Source of the DNA: a virus
Length of the DNA stretch: 33,775 bases
Strand: one strand, 5' to 3'
Virus record (IMG/VR): IMGVR_UViG_3300048904_000075
Location: 1 to 33,775 of that record
The notes beneath the pieces were generated by a model. That model was not told the DNA's origin. It saw only the letters and a list, made by a program, of their open reading frames with translations, and did no database searches. This document shows positions 15,748 to 24,472 of this stretch, piece by piece. Each line of letters begins with the position of its first letter. Within the stretch, counting starts at the first letter, position 1. Both the position numbers and the translations under genes were made by a program.

Positions 15748-16527
15748 ATGCTTACTGGAGTAATAAAACAAGTTCGTTACGCAAGGTTTCTGGTAAACGA
15801 AAACTCAACCACCGTACTGACGGGTTTGGGTGCTGCAGGAGTCGTCACGACTGCATATTTGACAGGACGTGCTTCCTTCAAGGCTGCCCGGCTCATCGAC
15901 GAACGGATTAGTCTTGAGTCTGAGGGCGACGAGCGGGAAATCAGCAATCTCGAGAAAGCAAAGTTGGTGTGGCATGGATACATTCCTGCGGTACTTGTGG
16001 GCGGGGCTAGCATTGCGTTTATACTGGCTAGCAATCGAATTGCAACGAAGAGAATCACAGCCCTTGCCCTCGCATCAGGGATCTCGGAGCGAGCGTTCAG
16101 CGAGTACAAAGAGCGCGTCGTAGAGAAGTTCGGTGAGAACAAGGCTCGGGATATTCGAGATGACGTGGCTATTCATCGAGTTGCCGAAGATGATGTGATG
16201 AACAAGGAAGTAGTCGTCACGGGTACAGGCGAGGTCCTGTGCTATGACATGCACACCGGACGATATTTCATGAGCTCGATGGAAGCAATCAAGAGAGCCG
16301 AGAATCACATCAACTATGAGCTGGTCCATTTCTGTTCGGCCAGCCTAAGCGAATTCTACCACGAGATCGGGTTGCCTCCGACATCATATTCTGACGCTGT
16401 GGGTTGGGATGTTAACAACCACATGGAAGTTCACGTCACAACGGTGATGTCTTCGGATAATCGACCGTGTCTCGCGATTGATTTCTCAAACCCGCCAGTA
16501 CCCGAGTATAACCGTCATCGATATTGA
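15748..16527 (+). CDS. DUF6353-like membrane protein (copy 1)
   Basis: A 259-residue protein. It has two membrane segments, at about residues 23-42 (VLTGLGAAGVVTTAYL) and 76-95 (IPAVLVGGASIAFILAS), with a charged helix between them. A conserved region follows, LALASGISERAFSEYKERVVEKFGENKARDIRD, then a soluble C-terminal domain with HTGRYFMSS and VGWDVNNHMEV. This arrangement matches phage proteins of the DUF6353 family, which has no known function. A related protein is encoded at 18467. The soluble end is likely cytoplasmic. The set of membrane proteins around it suggests a shared job at the host membrane. Confidence 0.65.
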   Translation: MLTGVIKQVRYARFLVNENSTTVLTGLGAAGVVTTAYLTGRASFKAARLIDERISLESEGDEREISNLEKAKLVWHGYIPAVLVGGASIAFILASNRIATKRITALALASGISERAFSEYKERVVEKFGENKARDIRDDVAIHRVAEDDVMNKEVVVTGTGEVLCYDMHTGRYFMSSMEAIKRAENHINYELVHFCSASLSEFYHEIGLPPTSYSDAVGWDVNNHMEVHVTTVMSSDNRPCLAIDFSNPPVPEYNRHRY

Positions 16528-16538
16528 AAGGATTGGTC

Positions 16539-16736
16539 GTGAGCATCGAAATGGAACTCGAAGAGGATGGGCAAGTTCGAGTGCGTATCGATAGAGGTGG
16601 AGAGCGTGCGATTTCAGATGTGATGGATCCGATGGATCTCATCCGGAAGGTTGCCGATACGGCAATGATGGATCTGGATGATATCGAAGAGAAGTGGGAC
16701 GGCGACGAAGAGGTTGTCGAGGAGCCCAGTGCTTAA
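16539..16736 (+). CDS. Small acidic protein, 65 residues
   Basis: I choose the GTG at 16539, six bases after GAAAGGA; upstream codons overlap the previous stop. The product is acidic, with a VRVRIDRGGERA strand, an ISDVMDPMDLIRKVADTAMMDLDDIEEKW helix region and an E-rich tail. No family is recognised. It lies in the DUF6353 block and overlaps the start of the next gene by eight bases, which indicates co-translation. Confidence 0.55.
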   Translation: MSIEMELEEDGQVRVRIDRGGERAISDVMDPMDLIRKVADTAMMDLDDIEEKWDGDEEVVEEPSA

Positions 16737-17250
16737 GAAAACGATCACGTACGAAGATTTCAACGGAGAGACGGTAAATGAAGATTTCTTCTTCCATCTC
16801 TCCAAAGCTGAGCTCGTGGAACTGGAAATGAGTCACCAAGGAGGCTTGGCTGAATCTCTGCAGAAGATCATCGCTGATGAAGATGGCAAGAGCATTATTG
16901 CCGAGTTCAAGAACATCATCTTGAGCGCCTATGGTAAGCGATCTGAAGATGGGAAGAGATTTGTCAAAAATGCAACAATTCGTGAAGAGTTTGAGTCATC
17001 CGAGGCCTATTCCGCTCTCTTTATGGAGCTCGTTACTGATGCGGACGCGGCCGTCGAGTTTATCAACGGGATTGTTCCAAGTAATCTCGGAGAGGAGGCA
17101 GCGAAGGTTACAGGAGCGGATCTCGAAGTGGTCAAGCCGCCAAAGCCTCAAGTGATGTCGAGGGCGGAAGTTCGGAAGCTGAGCACTGAAGACATGCAGA
17201 AGCTCGGCGCACGTGTAGCTGCTGGCGAAGTCGTAATCTCAGGTGAATAG
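16729..17250 (+). CDS. Conserved phage protein (FNG...ED..F.L..AE family)
   Basis: A 173-residue protein starting at the GTG at 16729. It opens KKTITYEDFNGETVNEDFFFHLSKAELVELEM, then has GGLAESLQKIIADEDGKSIIAEFKNIILSAYG, GKRFVKNATIREEFESSEAYSALFMELVTDADAAVEFINGIVP, and a Pro-rich linker before SRAEVRKLSTEDMQKLG. This ordered pattern occurs in siphophages of Gram-positive bacteria, where it has been annotated as hypothetical and sometimes as tail-assembly-chaperone-like. I cannot confirm the latter; the true chaperone here is at 2189. It is all-helical after the first strands and has no membrane segment. Confidence 0.55.
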   Translation: MLKKTITYEDFNGETVNEDFFFHLSKAELVELEMSHQGGLAESLQKIIADEDGKSIIAEFKNIILSAYGKRSEDGKRFVKNATIREEFESSEAYSALFMELVTDADAAVEFINGIVPSNLGEEAAKVTGADLEVVKPPKPQVMSRAEVRKLSTEDMQKLGARVAAGEVVISGE

Positions 17251-17261
17251 GAGAATATCTA

Positions 17262-17519
17262 ATGCAGACTAGTCAACTCAGTCTTCTCAAGCTCGCGACA
17301 AATGTTGTTGCCAGTGCCAGTGTGTGGAAGGTCGTCAACGACGTGATTCGTCACAACGTAAGTGTTCAGACCACTGCAGATGCAGTCAAGGTCTGGACGG
17401 GAAGCTTGATTATCGGCTCGATGATCGCTGACCAGGCTTCTCAGCATGTGAACAAGAACTTCGATAAGGCAGCCGACTGGCTCGAGAATCGTAAGGGCAC
17501 CGAAAACGTCGTAGAATAG
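17262..17519 (+). CDS. Small membrane-associated protein of the DUF6353 block
   Basis: The 85-residue product follows AGGAGA and an ATG. It has a weakly hydrophobic stretch at residues 44-58 (VWTGSLIIGSMIADQAS) and an amphipathic C-terminal helix (VNKNFDKAADWLENRK). It may sit at the membrane or bind the neighbouring membrane proteins. The family is not named. It ends the first part of the block, and promoter P4 begins sixteen bases after its stop. Confidence 0.5.
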   Translation: MQTSQLSLLKLATNVVASASVWKVVNDVIRHNVSVQTTADAVKVWTGSLIIGSMIADQASQHVNKNFDKAADWLENRKGTENVVE

Positions 17520-17535
17520 CCATTTTTCCTCCGAA

Positions 17536-17561
17536 TTCGCACAAAATACATAGGGTATAAT
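17536..17561 (+). promoter_or_regulatory. Phage promoter P4 of a five-copy family
   Basis: TTCGCA, CAAAATACA and TATAAT (17556-17561), with 18 bases from CGCA to the -10. A perfect dyad, ATAGGGT/ACCCTAT (17550-17556 and 17565-17571), brackets the -10. It drives the 46-residue protein at 17586. Confidence 0.75.
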
Positions 17562-17571
17562 AGAACCCTAT
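17550..17571. promoter_or_regulatory. Dyad around the P4 -10
   Basis: A 7-bp perfect inverted repeat with an 8-base spacer that contains most of the -10. Unlike P1 and P5, the right arm is next to, not within, the SD (AGGAGG, 17573-17578). It could be an operator for a repressor, or a hairpin in read-through RNA. Confidence 0.5.
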
Positions 17572-17585
17572 CAGGAGGAAATCTA

Positions 17586-17726
17586 ATGTCGAAGTTCATC
17601 TACATGGTTCTGGAGTGGATCATCACCGTGGTCATTCTTATGCTGGCTGAAAAGCTGGTGAAGAATGCATGGCGACTGCTCAAGAACCTGAAGAACATTC
17701 GCACTGTCGAGATTACCGCGAAGTAG
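17586..17726 (+). CDS. 46-residue membrane peptide
   Basis: Starts at an ATG after AGGAGG. The 46-residue product has one membrane helix (FIYMVLEWIITVVILMLAEKL, residues 4-24) and a basic amphipathic tail (VKNAWRLLKNLKNIR) ending VEITAK. It is a single-gene unit between P4 and a strong terminator. It is of the same general kind as the peptides at 14741 and 15597, though the sequence match is weaker. The function is unknown. Confidence 0.65.
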   Translation: MSKFIYMVLEWIITVVILMLAEKLVKNAWRLLKNLKNIRTVEITAK

Positions 17727-17735
17727 TTCTAAAGG

Positions 17736-17767
17736 GCTAAGGTCTCATTCAGAGACTTTAGCTTTTT
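17736..17767 (+). terminator. Terminator after the 46-residue peptide
   Basis: GCTAAGGTCTC (17736-17746), loop ATTCA, GAGACTTTAGC (17752-17762), then TTTTT. This is an 11-bp stem with one G-U pair and is very strong. Confidence 0.85.
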
Positions 17768-17787
17768 GCTTTCGAACTAAGGACAAA

Positions 17788-18420
17788 ATGGATACCCCAA
17801 AATTTCCTCCTAATAATGATAAGAGTAAGAAGGGAAGTTCAAGGAAGGTCGAGCGCGTTACTACGGGCGAAGTAAGTCGAAAGAAAAAGTCCCTTAGAAA
17901 ACAGTTCTCGGAAACCTTCGTTGAAGGCGATATGAAAACTACTGCTCGATTCGTTGTGATGGGTGTACTCCTTCCAGCTGCGCGTGACATGATCTACGAT
18001 GCTGCGTCCGAAGGTGTACATAAACTGATCTTCGGAGACAAGGGTCGTCGCCGAGGAGGTTCAACAACTCCATATTCTGGTCCTACTGGGCATATTGCCT
18101 ATAATAGATATTCGAGAAGTCCAGAAGATGATCGACCACCGTTCGCTACTCGAGGTATGAGTCAGCGAGGACGTGCCAAGCATGACTTTGATGAAATAGT
18201 GCTCGATCAACGAGCAGAAGCCGAAGAAGTCATCGACCGACTATACGACGTGGTGAGCCGATATGAACAAGCAACAGTCGCAGATCTTTACGACCTTGTG
18301 GGCCTTTCATCCACTCACACAGATCATAAGTGGGGTTGGACTGATCTTAGGGGGGCAGGGGTTTCAAGAATCCGTGATGGTTATCTACTGGATCTCCCAG
18401 ACCCCGAGCCCCTCGATTAA
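17788..18420 (+). CDS. Conserved phage protein with basic N-terminus and C-terminal 'YDLVG' domain
   Basis: A 210-residue protein. Residues 1-50 are very basic and likely disordered (KSKKGSSRKVERVTTGEVSRKKKS). Residues 50-85 form a weakly hydrophobic helix pair (ARFVVMGVLLPAARDMIYDAASEGVHKLIFG). An Arg/Ser-rich linker follows, then a conserved C-terminal domain: DEIVLDQRAEAEEVIDRLYDVVSRYEQATVADLYDLVG...DHKWGWTDLRGAGVSRIRDGYLLDLP. The same order is seen in many siphophages of Gram-positive bacteria; no function is known to me. The basic tail could bind nucleic acid or the inner membrane face. Confidence 0.6.
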   Translation: MDTPKFPPNNDKSKKGSSRKVERVTTGEVSRKKKSLRKQFSETFVEGDMKTTARFVVMGVLLPAARDMIYDAASEGVHKLIFGDKGRRRGGSTTPYSGPTGHIAYNRYSRSPEDDRPPFATRGMSQRGRAKHDFDEIVLDQRAEAEEVIDRLYDVVSRYEQATVADLYDLVGLSSTHTDHKWGWTDLRGAGVSRIRDGYLLDLPDPEPLD

Positions 18421-18466
18421 AGTGGATCCAGAGTCAAACCAATTAGAGCTGTCCGTATAAGGAGTT

Positions 18467-19351
18467 ATGATGAGTTTTGTTCCGGCAGCGATCAGTAAAA
18501 CGGTCGCCCGTAATAGTCTTGTTCTGCAGACGAAGTCCCCCGGACTTCTTTTCGGGGCAGGAATCGTTGGCGTGATCGGAAGTACTGTCCTTGCTTGCCG
18601 AGCAACTTTGAAGATGGAAGAAGTTCTGGGCGAAGCAAAATCAAAGCTCGATATGGCGAAGGGTCTCGAGCACGAAGATTACAGTGAGCGAGATCGTCAG
18701 AAGGACATTACGACCATTTATGTCCAGAGCGGTGTGAAGGTTCTTCGGGCATACGGCCCAGCAATCATCGTAGGTGGATTGTCGATTGCTGCGTTGACGA
18801 GCTCTCATAACATCCTGTCCAGGCGGAATGCCGCTTTGATGTCTGCGTATGCAGCACTCGAGAAGGGTTTCGCTGAGTACCGAGCTCGCGTAGTGGAGAA
18901 GTACGGGGAAGACGAAGACCGCCATCTTCGGTATGGCAGCAGGACTGAAGTTGTCAAAGAAGGAAAGGTTACCCACCAGATCACCAGAGTGGGAACGGAT
19001 ACGCCATCTATTTATGCTCGGTTCTTTGATCAGATGTCGCCATCTTGGAGCAAGGAACCAGAGTATAATTTGGTGTTCCTGACGTGTCAGCAGAATTACG
19101 CCAACGATCAGCTGAGATCTCGTGGGCATGTATTCCTGAACGAAGTGTACGATCTTCTCGGGATTCCACGATCCGAAGCGGGAGCTGTAGTTGGTTGGAT
19201 CCTTGGGGTCGGTGACGACTACATCGATTTCGGCGTTTGGGATGATCGAACGAACTCTCGAGTCAGAGATTTCGTCAACGGTTGGGAGGGTGCGATCCTT
19301 CTCGATTTCAATGTAGACGGTGTAATCTTCGACAAGATTGAGTTGGTGTAA
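18467..19351 (+). CDS. DUF6353-like membrane protein (copy 2)
   Basis: A 294-residue paralogue of the 15748 product. Shared features are a membrane segment at residues 27-45 (LLFGAGIVGVIGSTVLA), a second at 97-113 (GPAIIVGGLSIAALTSS), and a conserved run SAYAALEKGFAEYRARVVEKYGEDEDRHLR, against SERAFSEYKERVVEKFGENKAR in copy 1. The C-terminal domain has LLGIPRSEAGAVVGWILG and ends in ILLDFNVDGVIFDKI. Two start codons lie side by side (18467 and 18470); SD spacing slightly favours 18470. It sits two bases upstream of the next gene. Confidence 0.65.
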   Translation: MMSFVPAAISKTVARNSLVLQTKSPGLLFGAGIVGVIGSTVLACRATLKMEEVLGEAKSKLDMAKGLEHEDYSERDRQKDITTIYVQSGVKVLRAYGPAIIVGGLSIAALTSSHNILSRRNAALMSAYAALEKGFAEYRARVVEKYGEDEDRHLRYGSRTEVVKEGKVTHQITRVGTDTPSIYARFFDQMSPSWSKEPEYNLVFLTCQQNYANDQLRSRGHVFLNEVYDLLGIPRSEAGAVVGWILGVGDDYIDFGVWDDRTNSRVRDFVNGWEGAILLDFNVDGVIFDKIELV

Positions 19352-19353
19352 TT

Positions 19354-20169
19354 ATGGCAACCGCCGAAAAAGCTACTGAAGTCGTGATCGAAGAAGTAGC
19401 CAGCAACCTTGAGGAAGCTTCTCAAGCTGTCCGGATGCTGAACCCGAAAGCGCTGACCTTTCTGGCTGCAGGAATCATCATGGGGGGAAGTATCGGACTC
19501 ATGATCGGACGACGCTGGGGAAGGGAGAGTATTAAGGCAGAAGCATTCAAGCAGAGCGAGGAAGAGATCACCAAGATCCGGGAGTACTACGCCCGGCAGG
19601 AGAAGCCACCCCTAGAAGAAGTCATTATTGAGAAGGGATATGAAGGTGAAATTCAGACGTCGCCGCCGGAGAGGCCCCTTCCTCCACCGGTGCCTAATGT
19701 TTCCGAAGCCAAATCTGAACTTCAAAAAGTTGATCCGCAGACGGTAGTCGAGAAGATCACGAAGGTATATCGTACCGAAGAGGCTCAGAAAGATAAGCAC
19801 GACGGCTGGAGTTATCCGTACGAACTCTCCCAGAGAGATTTTGGTGCTCCTCATATTATTCATCAGGATGAGTATACCACGAACGAAACTGGGTATAATC
19901 AAACTACGTATATGTACTATGAGGGAGACGATGTTCTTGCGGATTCGGACGACACGGTATTGTTCAATAGAGAAAACCTAATCGGTCAGCGAGCTCTGGA
20001 GAAGTTTGGCCATGGTTCGGACGATCGCAACTATGTATTTGTTCGTAACCCTGAACTTGAACTCGAAATGGAGATCATCAGGGTACCCGGCAGATACGAA
20101 GTGGAAGTCCAGGGATTAGACGACAATGAAAATGACGATGGAACAGACACTCAAACCGAAGAAGGTTGA
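19354..20169 (+). CDS. Conserved phage single-span membrane protein
   Basis: A 271-residue protein. Residues 1-30 are a helix, 32-52 a membrane segment (ALTFLAAGIIMGGSIGLMIG) followed by basic residues, then a charged helix and a Pro-rich linker (PPERPLPPPVP). The C-terminal domain has a conserved stretch: YNQTTYMYYEGDDVLADSD, LIGQRALEKFGHGSDDRNYVFVRN and ELEMEIIRVPGRYEVEV. This pattern recurs with DUF6353 proteins in related phages, so they may form one complex. Function is unknown. It overlaps the next gene by 44 bases. Confidence 0.6.
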   Translation: MATAEKATEVVIEEVASNLEEASQAVRMLNPKALTFLAAGIIMGGSIGLMIGRRWGRESIKAEAFKQSEEEITKIREYYARQEKPPLEEVIIEKGYEGEIQTSPPERPLPPPVPNVSEAKSELQKVDPQTVVEKITKVYRTEEAQKDKHDGWSYPYELSQRDFGAPHIIHQDEYTTNETGYNQTTYMYYEGDDVLADSDDTVLFNRENLIGQRALEKFGHGSDDRNYVFVRNPELELEMEIIRVPGRYEVEVQGLDDNENDDGTDTQTEEG

Positions 20170-20689
20170 TCTCGACTACTACACATGGCTCGTATCCCAG
20201 ATCCGCGTTCCAAAGAAAAGGGATTATTACGGGCTGTTCGAGATCATGCACAACACCGAGTTCCATTGGACCATCTCAAATGATGATAGTCGTATAGCGG
20301 ACGGAGAACAGCTCCGACACGATTACTTCAGGTTCGTACTCCACAGTCACTACCAAAAAGGCGATCTCGAGCTGGAATTCGTGACGTTCCTCGAAGTACT
20401 CGTGGCTCTGAGCCGAAGGCTGGCTTGGGTCATGAGCGACCAGGGTAACGAGCCGTATTGGGCATGGCACCTTATCAAGAATCTGCGTTTGAGCAAAATG
20501 TCAGATCCCTTGTCGGAGTACAAGGTCGAACAGATCAATGAGATACTCTACAACGTCATCTGGCGTCAGTACGATCGATCTGGTAACGGAGGATTCTTCC
20601 CACTCCAGAAGACATTCAAGGACCAGACCAAAATAGATATTTGGTATCAGATGCAAGAGTACTCGATGGAGATCGATCCCATCAGTTAA
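20126..20689 (+). CDS. Conserved phage protein upstream of the replicase
   Basis: A 187-residue soluble protein. It contains YYTWLVSQIRVPKKRDYYGLFEIMHNTEFHWTISNDDSRIADGEQLRHDY, then FVTFLEVLVALSRRLAWVMSD and NGGFFPLQKTFKDQTKIDIWYQMQEYSMEI. It belongs to a widespread family in siphophages of Gram-positive bacteria that I recognise by pattern but cannot assign a function. It overlaps the previous gene by 44 bases; ATGs at 20126, 20132 and 20138 are all possible and none has a strong SD. Its place directly before the polymerase makes a replication or regulatory role plausible. Confidence 0.6.
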   Translation: MKMTMEQTLKPKKVDLDYYTWLVSQIRVPKKRDYYGLFEIMHNTEFHWTISNDDSRIADGEQLRHDYFRFVLHSHYQKGDLELEFVTFLEVLVALSRRLAWVMSDQGNEPYWAWHLIKNLRLSKMSDPLSEYKVEQINEILYNVIWRQYDRSGNGGFFPLQKTFKDQTKIDIWYQMQEYSMEIDPIS

Positions 20690-20701
20690 TAAGGAGGGCC
20701 T

Positions 20702-23700
20702 GTGGATTTCTATCAGATCCTCTGTAGAGAGACGAAAGATAAGAAGCTGGAGGTCTATCCAGATTTCATTGTCGGGCGTTCTACGGATTTGATGGTTCAG
20801 GGCCGTACGTTCTACGCTATATGGGACGAAGCGAGGGGCTTTTGGTCGCGGGATGAGTACGATGTCCAACGGCTAGTCGACGAAGACCTCGCGGCGGAAG
20901 CACAGCGATTGGGGAAAGAGACAGGTTTGCCAACCGTTGTAAAGTCCATGCGATCGTTCAACAGTCGTTCGTGGAGGAGTTTCAGACAGTTCCTCTTTAA
21001 CGTCAGCGATAACAACCGGCCACTCGACTCTAAGATCCTATTCTCAAATTCAGAGGTGAAGAAGACTGACTACGCCAGTAAGACTCTCCCCTATCCGTTA
21101 GAACGAGGGGATATTTCAGCGTGGGATGAACTTGTAGGTACGCTATATTCTGTAGAAGAACGGGCCAAGATCGAGTGGGCTGTCGGATCCATCGTTTCCG
21201 GAGACTCAAAGAAGATTCAGAAATTCTTTGTGTTCTACGGTCCCGCTGGGTCCGGCAAGTCCACCATCTTGAATATTTTGGAGAAGTTGTTTGACGGATA
21301 CACAACGACGTTCGACGGAAAAGCGTTAGGACGATCGGACAGCACGTTTTCTACAGAAGCATTCAAACACAACCCCTTGGTTGCCATTCAGCACGACGGC
21401 GACCTCTCCCGACTTGAAGACAATACGCGTTTGAACTCTATCGTATCTCATGAACAGATGCTGATGAACGAGAAGTTCAAGCCGAGCTACACATCGCGGT
21501 CAGAGGCCCTACTCTTTATGGGCTCGAACCAACCGGTCAAGATCTCTGATGCCAAGTCGGGGATCATTCGGCGGCTGATCGATATCCATCCGACGGGTGT
21601 GAGGATTCCAAACCGCCACTACACCACCCTGTTGGGACAGATTGAGTTCGAGTTGGGGGCGATTGCAGCTCATTGTCTCCAAGTATATTTGGAGATGGGT
21701 AAAAATTACTACAACGGGTATCGTCCACTTGAGATGATGCTGCAGACGGACGTGTTCTTTAACTTTATCGAAGCGTACTATGATATCTTTAAGGAGCACG
21801 ACTACACAACACTTGAGCAGGCTTACCAGCTGTACAAGCAGTTCTGTGCAGAGAGCGGGATCGAGAAGCCTCGTCCTAAGTACAAGATCAGAGAAGAGCT
21901 GCGCAATTACTTCGACGAGTTTAAGGATCGTGAGCGCATTAATGGAAAACACGTACGGAGTGTATATTCTGGGTTCAATGCTGAGAAGTTCAAAATTCCG
22001 AAGGAAACTGATCCAGAGCTACATGCTTACTCGTTGGTTATGGAGAAATCGACGTCGCTGTTGGACGATGCTTTCAGAAGCCAGCCAGCTCAATTAGCGA
22101 GTAAGGATGGAGTACCCTCGCAGAAGTGGTCCAATGTTAAAACTACCCTTTTAGATATTGATACGAGCCAATTGCACTTCGTACGAGTCCCTGAAAAGCA
22201 TATCGTTATAGACTTCGACCTCAAGGACTTGAACGGTGGCAAAGATACGAGTCTCGATAGAAACCTCGAGGCCGCAAGCCGTTGGCCTCCGACTTATGCT
22301 GAACTCAGCAAATCAGGTAGAGGGGTACACCTACATTATTTGTACGAGGGGAATACCCAAGAACTCGCGAATATCTATTCAGAGGGTATAGAGATCAAGA
22401 CGTTTGCTGGAGACGCGTCTTTGCGTCGGAAGCTAACGTCATGTAACGCAGTACAAATCGCAACCATTAGTAGTGGGCTCCCTCTCAAGCCGAAGAAAGA
22501 AACGATGCTCAAGGCAAAGACTATTACTAGCGAAAAAGGCCTTCGAGAGCTCATTGAACGAAATCTGAGGAAAGAGATCCACCCTGGTACAAAACCGTCT
22601 ATCGACTTCATCGCTTATATTCTTGAAGAAGCATATGAGGATGGTCTGAAATTTGATGTGACGGATCTGCAACCGCGGTTGATAGCGTTTGCGAACAATA
22701 GCTCACATCAGGCAAAGCTCTGTCTGAAGATCGTCAAGGACATGAAGTTCAAGTCTGAGGACGAAGTCGGTGCTGACCCTGATGCAGAAGTAGAGATTGA
22801 TGACACTCGCATGGCGATATTTGATATTGAGGTCTATCCGAATCTGTTTGTTATCTGCTGGAAGTTCCGTGGAGATAACAATATCGTCAGAATGATCAAT
22901 CCTACGAAGGACGAAGTTGAGTCGTTGTTAAGACTAAAGCTCGTGGGCTTTTATAACAGGCGATTTGACAATCATATTCTCTGGGCAGCTAGCTTAGGCT
23001 ATCCAATCAAGAAGCTGTATGAGCTTACCCGGAAGATTGTTGTCGACAATAATCGCAATGCGTACTTCGCGCAAGCCTACAATTTGTCTTACGCCGACGT
23101 ATGGGACTTCAGCTCGATCAAGCAGGGGTTGAAGAAGTTCGAGATCGATCTTGGTATCCACCACATGGAGTTGGACTTCCCACTGGATGAGCCAGTGAAT
23201 GAAGAGGACTGGCCACGGGTCGTCGAATATTGTGTCAACGATGTTTGCGCAACGGAAGCTGTGCTCGAAGATCGTTGGGAGGATTTCGTCGCACGCCAGA
23301 TTCTGGCCGAACTCAGTGGGTTGACGGTGAACGATACCACGCAGCGACATACCGCAAAGATCATATTTGGAAACGATAAGGCTCCACAGAAGTCTTTCGT
23401 TTACACAGATCTGAGCGAAGAGTTTCCCGGGTACACTTTCGATGCGGGTAAGAGCTCGTATCGTGGCGAAGACCCCGGGGAAGGGGGCTACGTCTATGCC
23501 GAGCCTGGCATCTATGAGAACGTAGCTTTACTAGATATTGCTTCCATGCATCCCACATCTATCAAAATCTTGAATCTCTTCGGTAAGTACACCGATAAAT
23601 TCAAAGATCTGTTAGATGCTCGTATGGCTATCAAACGGAAGCAATACCCTAAAGCTAGAAAAATGTTGGATGGTCGTTTGGCCCCTTATCTAGATAATGA

Positions 23701-24472
23701 AGATGGAGCAGACAAGCTTGCATATGCGTTGAAGATTGTCATTAACATAGTGTATGGGTTAACGTCGGCGAGTTTTCCTAACCCATTTCGTGACAGTCGT
23801 AATAAGGACAATATTGTTGCAAAGCGTGGCGCTCTCTATATGATAGATCTGAAGAATGATCTAAAGGATAACGGCTATTCTGTCGTGCATATTAAGACGG
23901 ATTCTGTGAAGCTTCCCGATGCGACTAATTCTAGAGCGATCAATTTTACCAAATTACATGGGAAGAAGTATGGCTATGATTTTGAGCACGAAATTACGTA
24001 TGATAAGTTCTGCCTCGTCAACGATGCGGTGTATATTGCTCGTAAGGACGATAAGTGGACCGCCGTAGGATCCCAGTTTCAGCACCCGTTTGTATTCAAA
24101 ACACTGTTCTCAGGTGAGAAGCTTGAGTTTGATGACTTCTGCGAAAGCAAGAACGTAACGCAGGGGACTATGTATCTCGATAGAGAGGAACGTGTTAAAG
24201 GTGAAAAATTGGATTCTCATTCTATGCGTCATCTCGGTCGTACTGGTCGTTTTGTACCTGTGCTGGAAGGCGGTGGAGTCCTTTTTAGAGTAAAGGAGGA
24301 TAATTTCTACGCAGTAGCCGGTACCAAAGGTCACAAATGGGTTGAAGCTGAGATCGCAAAATCCATGGATGATCTTCAGATTGACATGTCGTACTTTGAG
24401 AAGCTCAAAGCCGATGCAATCAAAACGATCGAGCAATTCGGTTCCTTCCAAGACTTCGTGAGGAGAAATTAA
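20702..24472 (+). CDS. SF3 helicase - primase-like - family B DNA polymerase fusion (replicase)
   Basis: A single 1256-residue protein with a GTG start and SD AAGGAGG. Residues about 130-330 are an SF3/D5-type helicase: Walker A GPAGSGKST at 180-188, QHDGDLSRLED as a Walker B-like region, and LLFMGSNQPVKIS as a sensor. Residues about 490-600 look like an archaeo-eukaryotic primase core: DFD at 504-506, SGRGVHLHY with H543 and H545, then EIKTFAG. Residues about 700-1256 are a family B polymerase. Its exonuclease has D708/E710, FYNRRFDN and YCVNDVCATE. Its polymerase motifs are A (DIASMHPTS, D945), B (KIVINIVYG, K1011/N1015) and C (HIKTDSV, D1067). Motif C has K where most enzymes have D. Confidence 0.85.
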   Translation: MDFYQILCRETKDKKLEVYPDFIVGRSTDLMVQGRTFYAIWDEARGFWSRDEYDVQRLVDEDLAAEAQRLGKETGLPTVVKSMRSFNSRSWRSFRQFLFNVSDNNRPLDSKILFSNSEVKKTDYASKTLPYPLERGDISAWDELVGTLYSVEERAKIEWAVGSIVSGDSKKIQKFFVFYGPAGSGKSTILNILEKLFDGYTTTFDGKALGRSDSTFSTEAFKHNPLVAIQHDGDLSRLEDNTRLNSIVSHEQMLMNEKFKPSYTSRSEALLFMGSNQPVKISDAKSGIIRRLIDIHPTGVRIPNRHYTTLLGQIEFELGAIAAHCLQVYLEMGKNYYNGYRPLEMMLQTDVFFNFIEAYYDIFKEHDYTTLEQAYQLYKQFCAESGIEKPRPKYKIREELRNYFDEFKDRERINGKHVRSVYSGFNAEKFKIPKETDPELHAYSLVMEKSTSLLDDAFRSQPAQLASKDGVPSQKWSNVKTTLLDIDTSQLHFVRVPEKHIVIDFDLKDLNGGKDTSLDRNLEAASRWPPTYAELSKSGRGVHLHYLYEGNTQELANIYSEGIEIKTFAGDASLRRKLTSCNAVQIATISSGLPLKPKKETMLKAKTITSEKGLRELIERNLRKEIHPGTKPSIDFIAYILEEAYEDGLKFDVTDLQPRLIAFANNSSHQAKLCLKIVKDMKFKSEDEVGADPDAEVEIDDTRMAIFDIEVYPNLFVICWKFRGDNNIVRMINPTKDEVESLLRLKLVGFYNRRFDNHILWAASLGYPIKKLYELTRKIVVDNNRNAYFAQAYNLSYADVWDFSSIKQGLKKFEIDLGIHHMELDFPLDEPVNEEDWPRVVEYCVNDVCATEAVLEDRWEDFVARQILAELSGLTVNDTTQRHTAKIIFGNDKAPQKSFVYTDLSEEFPGYTFDAGKSSYRGEDPGEGGYVYAEPGIYENVALLDIASMHPTSIKILNLFGKYTDKFKDLLDARMAIKRKQYPKARKMLDGRLAPYLDNEDGADKLAYALKIVINIVYGLTSASFPNPFRDSRNKDNIVAKRGALYMIDLKNDLKDNGYSVVHIKTDSVKLPDATNSRAINFTKLHGKKYGYDFEHEITYDKFCLVNDAVYIARKDDKWTAVGSQFQHPFVFKTLFSGEKLEFDDFCESKNVTQGTMYLDREERVKGEKLDSHSMRHLGRTGRFVPVLEGGGVLFRVKEDNFYAVAGTKGHKWVEAEIAKSMDDLQIDMSYFEKLKADAIKTIEQFGSFQDFVRRN

